Assembly: GCA_964645005.1 (NCBI GenBank)
Contig: CAZXYS010000069.1
Span: forward strand, 1-11,119
DNA: 11,119 bases
Direction: 5' to 3'
Source of the DNA: CAZXYS01 sp964645005
Lineage (GTDB): Bacteria; Bacteroidota; Ignavibacteria; Kapaibacteriales; UBA2268
In this document: piece by piece, positions 6,836 through 11,119 of the stretch
Layout: every line of letters starts with the position of its first letter
Numbering within the stretch: position 1 is the first letter of the stretch
The notes under the pieces: generated by a model
Database searches by the model: none
What the model was told of the DNA's origin: nothing
Seen by the model: only the letters and a program-made list of their open reading frames with translations
Made by a program: the position numbers and the translations under genes

Positions 6836-7789
6836 TGTATATCTGCCAATCTGGTTATATATTTTTATTTCATTAGCAAGAAACTTATCCAGCCCCTTAG
6901 TTTTTTCCACTAAATTATTAATATTATGCAACAACAATATGGCTTCGTATTTATCACCTGGTTCATAATCCAATAGATTTTCTTCGTTAAGATCTATATC
7001 ATCTAAATCAATAATATCCAGAAAAATATCAATTACATTTTCGTTAGCTCTGAAGGCTCGCTGTAAAGCTTGTTTTGTTTTATTTACAGCGCCGTTCTTC
7101 TTATATTCATAAACTGCTTTTAAATATAGCCATTCAGTATCGTTATCATCTTTATAAGATTCATATAAATCTTCAAATTCTTTAAGTTGATTTTTCTCGA
7201 GATAATAAGGAGCTAATAAGTATCTAACCATAGCGCGATCTTGCCCATCCAATTGCAAATATTCCTCCGCCTGTTTTATAGCTTCTTTTATCAAGTTTTT
7301 TTGAACTAACAGTTCAATATAGCTTTCTTTTAAATTGAGGTAATCTATATCATCTAAAGTATCACCAAAAGCTCCTTTATGCTTTTCAAAGTATTCATCA
7401 CCTTTATCTTCCTCGAAGGAACGCATACCATCTTCAAGATACTTCTTTTTTTCTTCAAAGTCTTCCGTGAAATTGGCTAAACAAGCATAAACTTCCGGTT
7501 TATTGGGATACTTTTCCAACAAATTCAGGGCAATTCTTTTTGCCTCATCAGGCGGCAAGTCATAAGCCTCATCCAATAAATCATCAAGTTCGGAATCATC
7601 ATCATCACCATCATCAAAAATCTCACTAAAATCGATATTTTCTATGATATCGTCAAAATTCCTTTTTCTTATCTGTATAAGCGCCTTTTTGACTTCCTCC
7701 TTATTATTGAGTTCCTTATTTAAAAGATGTTGCAGTATAAACTCAACCGCCATATTGAAATTGATTATATTTCTTTCTTGATTATCCAT
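6824..7789 (-). CDS. Acidic TPR-like protein of unknown function
   Basis: A 321-residue soluble, mostly helical protein. Residues 52-77 are extremely acidic (a run of D/E around DDGDDDDSELDD). The rest reads as helix pairs of TPR type at about 80-110 (EAKRIALNLLEKYPNKPEVYACLANFT), 150-180, 184-212 and 217-250, then a closing segment with EPGDKYEAILLLHN (276-289) and TKGLDKFL (297-304). The order of a MVRYLLAPYYLE helix and a GDxxEA...TxG tail resembles the ST7-like/SEC-C-associated TPR proteins of bacteria. That resemblance is from memory and no SEC-C zinc motif is present. A GTG three codons upstream (7798) is in frame, but GAGTG lies at a suitable distance before the ATG at 7789. The gene is clearly more AT-rich than its neighbours (lines sampled 23-38% GC, against above 50% in parts of mnmG), which suggests acquisition or weak constraint. 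It lies tail-to-tail with the HAD gene and head-to-head with mnmG. Confidence 0.8.
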   Translation of the reverse strand: MDNQERNIINFNMAVEFILQHLLNKELNNKEEVKKALIQIRKRNFDDIIENIDFSEIFDDGDDDDSELDDLLDEAYDLPPDEAKRIALNLLEKYPNKPEVYACLANFTEDFEEKKKYLEDGMRSFEEDKGDEYFEKHKGAFGDTLDDIDYLNLKESYIELLVQKNLIKEAIKQAEEYLQLDGQDRAMVRYLLAPYYLEKNQLKEFEDLYESYKDDNDTEWLYLKAVYEYKKNGAVNKTKQALQRAFRANENVIDIFLDIIDLDDIDLNEENLLDYEPGDKYEAILLLHNINNLVEKTKGLDKFLANEIKIYNQIGRYTSPI

Positions 7790-7859
7790 AGTTTTCACTC
7801 ATTTGTTTTACAATTTTTTCTCAAAATAATAATATCTTTCAAAAACAAAAAATTTAAAT

Positions 7860-7883
7860 TTAGAATTAAATCAAAAATTCTAA
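7860..7883. repeat. 8-bp inverted repeat between the divergent TPR-like gene and mnmG
   Basis: TTAGAATT (7860-7867) and AATTCTAA (7876-7883) are exact inverted arms with an 8-base spacer AAATCAAA. The position between two divergent genes would suit an operator. No promoter with a TAnnTTTG element was found for either gene here, so this remains only a candidate. Confidence 0.3.
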
Positions 7884-8003
7884 CGTTATTCAGGAGAGGG
7901 CAAACTTTAACCTTTAGCATTTAATCATTAACCTCTATCCATAATAGTATAAATAAGATCAGATGTCCATTTTCTAAAATACACATAATTCCGGATGATG
8001 AAT

Positions 8004-8019
8004 TGTTCCACGTGAAACA
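8004..8019. promoter_or_regulatory. parS: parS centromere site 1 (ParB binding), in the mnmG leader
   Basis: TGTTCCACGTGAAACA is an exact match to the bacterial chromosomal parS consensus TGTTNCACGTGAAACA. It is bound by ParB, which spreads and loads SMC to organise and segregate the origin region. It lies 64 bases before the chosen mnmG start. If the reading frame is extended upstream to the TTG at 8003, the site would be translated as FHVKH, which is why that start is rejected. The sequence match is direct; ParB binding is inferred from the conserved consensus. Confidence 0.9.
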
Positions 8020-8083
8020 TATTGCCAAAAATTCATTTATGATTTGCTCGTCGATGAATTACGTTAAAATTAAAAGCAAGAAT

Positions 8084-9955
8084 ATGGCTAACAGATCGAA
8101 TAAATATAATGTTTTAGTGATTGGCGGCGGGCACGCCGGCATAGAGGCATCGTATGTAGCTGCTAAAATGGGCGCCAAGACAGCGCTGGTGACTATGGAT
8201 TTCTCCAGTATCGGCAGACCGTCGTGCAATCCGTCTATCGGGGGTACCGCCAAAGGGCATATCGTAAAAGAGATTGACGCCCTCGGAGGCGCTATGCCCG
8301 TCATTGCCGATAAAGCAGGCTTGCAGTTCAAAGTACTTAATAAGTCCAAAGGTCCTGCTGTGTGGTCACCGCGCGCTCAGATAGATAAGGATCTGTACCC
8401 CAAATTCGCCCTTCAGTTCCTAATGGAAACCCGAAACCTCGATCTCGTAAAAGCCAAAGTTGATGAGATACTTGTAAAGAATGATAAGGTATATGGCATA
8501 AGTACTGCTGAAGATGAAATCATCTTTTGCGATGCTGTAATACTTTGCGCAGGTACATTCCTCAACGGCGTTATGTACACCGGAATGGAAGCCACCAAAG
8601 GCGGCAGATACAAGGAACCGCAGGCTAATAAGATTTCCGATCTGTTAAATTCATACGGCTTCGAGCGCGGCAGACTTAAGACCGGCACACCGCCAAGGGT
8701 CTATGAGTCCTCCGTTAATTTCGAAGCGCTGCCCATAAATTACGGTGACGAAAATCCCGAGCCTTTTTCTTACAGAACGTCTGAAGTCAAAAACAGAATA
8801 GTATGCTACGACACGAAGACCAATGAGCAGACGCATGATATTCTGCGTACCGGTTTTGACCGCTCGCCTATGTTCAGGGGATTGATTGACGGTGTCGGTC
8901 CTCGTTACTGTCCCTCTATTGAAGATAAGATAGAGCGCTTTGCAGGCAGGGATTCTCATAAAATTGTTCTTGAACCGGAAGGGCTTAATACGGACTCGAT
9001 ATATGTAAATGGCTATTCTTCGAGTCTGCCGGTGGATGTGCAGGTAGAAGGATTGAAGTCGATAAAGGGACTTGAAAATGTGAAGCTCATCCGACCTGCT
9101 TATGCCATTGAATATGACTTTTTCTTTCCCTATCAGGTTAAATTCACTACGGAAACGAAAGCTGTTTCCGGTCTCTATTTTGCCGGACAGATAAACGGCA
9201 CCTCAGGCTATGAAGAAGCCGCCGGTCAGGGCTTTGTCGCAGGCGTAAACGCTGTGCTAAAATTGCGCGGCGAGGGGGAATTTACTTTGAAGAGATCAGA
9301 AGCTTATATTGGTGTTCTTATTGACGATCTGGTCAATAAGAACACAAATGAACCATATCGAATTTTCACTTCTCTGGCTGAGTACAGGTTGCTTTTGCGC
9401 CAGGATAATGCCGATGCACGCCTAATGAAATACGGCAGGCAATTCGGTCTGATACCTGAGCGGATTTACGAGAAAAATCAAGAGGTCCAGGAACTGAAAG
9501 CTCAGGGCTATGATCTAATGAAAGATATCAAACTCAAGCCAGACGAAGTCAATCCCTATCTTGAATCTATCGGCGAGCCGCCGGTAAAGTATACAACTGA
9601 CGTATACACCCTTGCTAAAAGAAGCAAAGTTCATCTCGGAGACCTGCTAAAATTAGCGGAAGATCGACTTAACGGCGCGGCGCCTGTTTATCATAATAAG
9701 AAGGCGCTCGAACAGCTTTATATTCATATCAAATACGAAGGCTACATTAACCGCCAGAAAAAAGAGATATCTTATTTCACCGACAACGAACATAAGCTTA
9801 TTCCTGATAATTTCGACTATAACAGACTGACTTCCCTTTCCAATGAAGCCCTGGAGAAGTTGAACAAGATCCGTCCTCAATCCCTCGGGCAGGCATCGAG
9901 GATTTCCGGTGTGTCGGCGGCGGATGTATCAGTTATTTCTCTATACCTGAAATAA
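8084..9955 (+). CDS. mnmG: tRNA uridine-5-carboxymethylaminomethyl(34) synthesis enzyme MnmG (GidA)
   Basis: A complete 623-residue FAD enzyme, family length about 620-630. With the GTPase MnmE it adds (carboxymethyl)aminomethyl to U34 of tRNAs reading NNA/NNG codons. It shows the FAD-binding GGGHAGIEA (14-22), SCNPSIGGTAKGHIVKE (47-63) with the conserved cysteine C48, RLKTGTPPRV, RYCPSIEDKI with catalytic C276 (equivalent to E. coli C277), the second GidA signature AGQINGTSGYEEAAGQG (368-384) and SLAEYRLLLRQDNADARL in the C-terminal tRNA/MnmE-interacting part. The frame is open upstream to TTG 8003, but those 27 codons run through parS and are unlike family N-termini. ATG 8084 puts the first beta strand (YNVLVIGG) at residue 8 as usual. 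No strong Shine-Dalgarno is seen. In many bacteria mnmG is origin-proximal and precedes rsmG-parA-parB; here it is followed by an RmlD-like gene. Confidence 0.97.
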   Translation: MANRSNKYNVLVIGGGHAGIEASYVAAKMGAKTALVTMDFSSIGRPSCNPSIGGTAKGHIVKEIDALGGAMPVIADKAGLQFKVLNKSKGPAVWSPRAQIDKDLYPKFALQFLMETRNLDLVKAKVDEILVKNDKVYGISTAEDEIIFCDAVILCAGTFLNGVMYTGMEATKGGRYKEPQANKISDLLNSYGFERGRLKTGTPPRVYESSVNFEALPINYGDENPEPFSYRTSEVKNRIVCYDTKTNEQTHDILRTGFDRSPMFRGLIDGVGPRYCPSIEDKIERFAGRDSHKIVLEPEGLNTDSIYVNGYSSSLPVDVQVEGLKSIKGLENVKLIRPAYAIEYDFFFPYQVKFTTETKAVSGLYFAGQINGTSGYEEAAGQGFVAGVNAVLKLRGEGEFTLKRSEAYIGVLIDDLVNKNTNEPYRIFTSLAEYRLLLRQDNADARLMKYGRQFGLIPERIYEKNQEVQELKAQGYDLMKDIKLKPDEVNPYLESIGEPPVKYTTDVYTLAKRSKVHLGDLLKLAEDRLNGAAPVYHNKKALEQLYIHIKYEGYINRQKKEISYFTDNEHKLIPDNFDYNRLTSLSNEALEKLNKIRPQSLGQASRISGVSAADVSVISLYLK

Positions 9956-9997
9956 ATCTTTGCCAATTACTTTCATATATTTAAAATTTTCCTTTGA

Positions 9998-10028
9998 TTT
10001 GTAATTCTATGAATAAATGTTATATTTA
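9998..10028 (+). promoter_or_regulatory. Possible Bacteroidota-type promoter for the RmlD-like gene
   Basis: TTTG (9998-10001) is followed after 19 bases by TATATTTA (10021-10028), one base off TAnnTTTG. Transcription would start near 10035, placing the second parS site inside the leader of the downstream gene. Weaker than the two other promoters because the final G is missing. Confidence 0.35.
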
Positions 10029-10058
10029 ATATTATTATTTTATCAGGTTCATTCAATA

Positions 10059-10074
10059 TGTTCCACGTGGAACA
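10059..10074. promoter_or_regulatory. parS: parS centromere site 2 (ParB binding), downstream of mnmG
   Basis: TGTTCCACGTGGAACA is a perfect palindrome, extendable by A/T to 18 bp (10058-10075), and a symmetrical variant of the parS consensus. The CACGTG core and TGTTCC/GGAACA flanks match site 1 except for one base. It lies 103 bases past the mnmG stop and 33 before the RmlD-like start, about 2.05 kb from site 1. Two such 16-mers within 2 kb around mnmG make chance very unlikely. Confidence 0.87.
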
Positions 10075-10107
10075 TTTAATTTTGAAAACAAAAAACCGAT
10101 ATATTCA

Positions 10108-11037
10108 ATGGATAAACCCAAATTATTAATATTAGGTGCATCAAGCAAAACCGGTGAAGCGATTTATAAGCTGCTACGCGCGGAAGGCGGATATGAATTT
10201 CTCGTATTATCATCGCAGGCGAACCAGTTCAACCGTTATGACAATACTAAATACTATGAAATCAGCGCCCTCGAAAGACAAGACATACGTAAAATATGCC
10301 TTGACGAACGTCCGAATATCATCATTAACACAGCCGCTATGAATGCCGTCGATGAATGCGAGAAAAAGAAAAAGCTAACATGGGACCTCAATGTTCATGC
10401 GGTAGAAAATCTTGCCCGCATCAGCACAATCATCGAAGCGCATTTTATTACTTTCTCTACGGATTATATCTTCGACGGGCGGAACGGCCCCTATACCGAA
10501 GAAGGCAAGCCCAATCCCCTCAGCTATTATGGCAAATCGAAACACGCAGGTGAAAATGCCGCTCTTGCCGGCTGCGATACTACTTCGATCATTAGGACAA
10601 ATGTAGTATACGGATATTCTTCATTTGACAAGGGAGATTTTATCAGGTGGATTGTTGATAAATTGAGTAAAAAAGAGCAACTGAACATCATCGAAGGGCA
10701 ATACTGCAATCCTACCTTCACTGATGATCTTGCACGGACGGTCTTCAAGCTCATTAACAAGAAAAGATACGGTGTTTACAATGCAGCCGGCGCCGATTAT
10801 ATGAACAGATATGAGATAGCTCAAAAAACCGCTTCCGTCTTCGGTTTTAATAACGGATTAATAAAACCGATGGACCCGCAGGAATTAAAACAAAAAGCCA
10901 AACGCCCGGAAAATGGCGGTCTGGTTACTCTAAAAGCAGAAACTGACCTTGGCATTAAATTTTCTTCTCTCGATAACGGCTTACAGGCACTTAAGCAGCA
11001 GTTGAATCAAAGCCAGGGTAAGAAATTTATGTTGTGA
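10108..11037 (+). CDS. RmlD-like SDR sugar-nucleotide reductase (dTDP-4-dehydrorhamnose reductase family)
   Basis: A 309-residue NAD(P)H-dependent extended SDR of the RmlD substrate-binding family, about 290-310 residues, which reduces 4-keto deoxysugar nucleotides in the cytosol. Visible are the cofactor loop GASSKTG (10-16), NTAAMNAVDECE (74-85), FSTDYIFDG (116-124) with T118, the catalytic Y141-x3-K145 in YYGKSKHAGE, RTNVVYG (163-169), NPTFTDDLA (201-209) and the C-terminal RPENGGL (266-272, compare ARPxxSGL). Neither rmlA, rmlB nor rmlC is nearby, so dTDP-L-rhamnose synthesis is not proven; related reductases act on other sugars. The ATG at 10108 has no clear Shine-Dalgarno, but it places the first strand (KLLILG) at residues 5-10 as expected. 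The C-terminal tail after about residue 298 is unusually polar. Confidence 0.85.
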   Translation: MDKPKLLILGASSKTGEAIYKLLRAEGGYEFLVLSSQANQFNRYDNTKYYEISALERQDIRKICLDERPNIIINTAAMNAVDECEKKKKLTWDLNVHAVENLARISTIIEAHFITFSTDYIFDGRNGPYTEEGKPNPLSYYGKSKHAGENAALAGCDTTSIIRTNVVYGYSSFDKGDFIRWIVDKLSKKEQLNIIEGQYCNPTFTDDLARTVFKLINKKRYGVYNAAGADYMNRYEIAQKTASVFGFNNGLIKPMDPQELKQKAKRPENGGLVTLKAETDLGIKFSSLDNGLQALKQQLNQSQGKKFML

Positions 11038-11119
11038 TAGCAGAAGAATGGCAGGACCTTGAAAAAATTATCAATGGCAAAATTTTCGTAAAAGAATTCT
11101 TTCATCCCTAAATTTCTTC
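11038..11119. other. Right-hand edge, no supported gene
   Basis: The last 82 bases contain a frame open from GTG 11033 to the TAA at 11111-11113 (26 codons ending EFFHP) that would overlap the RmlD-like stop. It has no ribosome binding site and no recognised homology, so it is not called a gene. No terminator hairpin follows the RmlD-like gene. Confidence 0.5.

Noticed and set aside
7781..7790. DnaA-box-like TTATCCATA near the parS sites
   Set aside because: One mismatch to TTATCCACA, isolated, inside the TPR-like gene; no box cluster or AT-rich unwinding element, so no origin is called.
7790..7798. GTG 7798 as start of the TPR-like gene
   Set aside because: ATG 7789 three codons later has GAGTG at a suitable distance; GTG has no ribosome binding site.
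7889..7900. Strong Shine-Dalgarno-like AGGAGAGGG before mnmG
   Set aside because: No start codon follows at a usable distance and the frames close quickly; not a gene start.
8651..8959. Open - strand frames inside mnmG and other enzyme genes
   Set aside because: They lie opposite well-conserved protein-coding sequence and show no family motifs.

Overview
The window looks like chromosomal DNA from a bacterium of the Bacteroidota/Chlorobiota (FCB) side of the tree. This rests on two things: promoters of the TTTG-N19-20-TAnnTTTG type before the first and third genes, and an AT-rich genome with weak or absent Shine-Dalgarno sequences before several genes. An Ignavibacteria- or Kapabacteria-like lineage is a guess. 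There are no RNA genes, insertion sequences, CRISPR arrays or phage genes.

Left part (1-3330): three separate genes on the + strand. They are a PLP-dependent trans-sulfuration enzyme (cystathionine gamma-lyase/gamma-synthase type), a small DUF1801 protein behind about 400 bp of AT-rich non-coding DNA, and an exported MltB-type lytic transglycosylase.

Middle part (3466-6835): four close or overlapping + strand genes that look like one operon from a surface-glycan locus. They encode an ABC-2 type polysaccharide-export permease (start codon TTG), a D-2-hydroxyacid dehydrogenase of phosphoglycerate-dehydrogenase type, an extended-SDR sugar-nucleotide epimerase/dehydratase, and a HAD phosphatase. 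The ATPase partner and glycosyltransferases are not in the window. A more AT-rich, acidic TPR-like gene on the - strand runs tail-to-tail into the HAD gene and overlaps it by 12 bp.

Right part (7790-11119): mnmG (gidA), the tRNA U34 modification enzyme, is bracketed by two parS-like centromere sites, TGTTCCACGTGAAACA (8004-8019) and TGTTCCACGTGGAACA (10059-10074). This is the strongest non-coding signal. It suggests that the window lies in the origin-proximal ParABS loading zone of the chromosome. mnmG is followed by an RmlD-like sugar-nucleotide reductase rather than by rsmG-parA-parB. No convincingly new system was found; the parS pair and the glycan cassette with an orphan permease are the points most worth following up.
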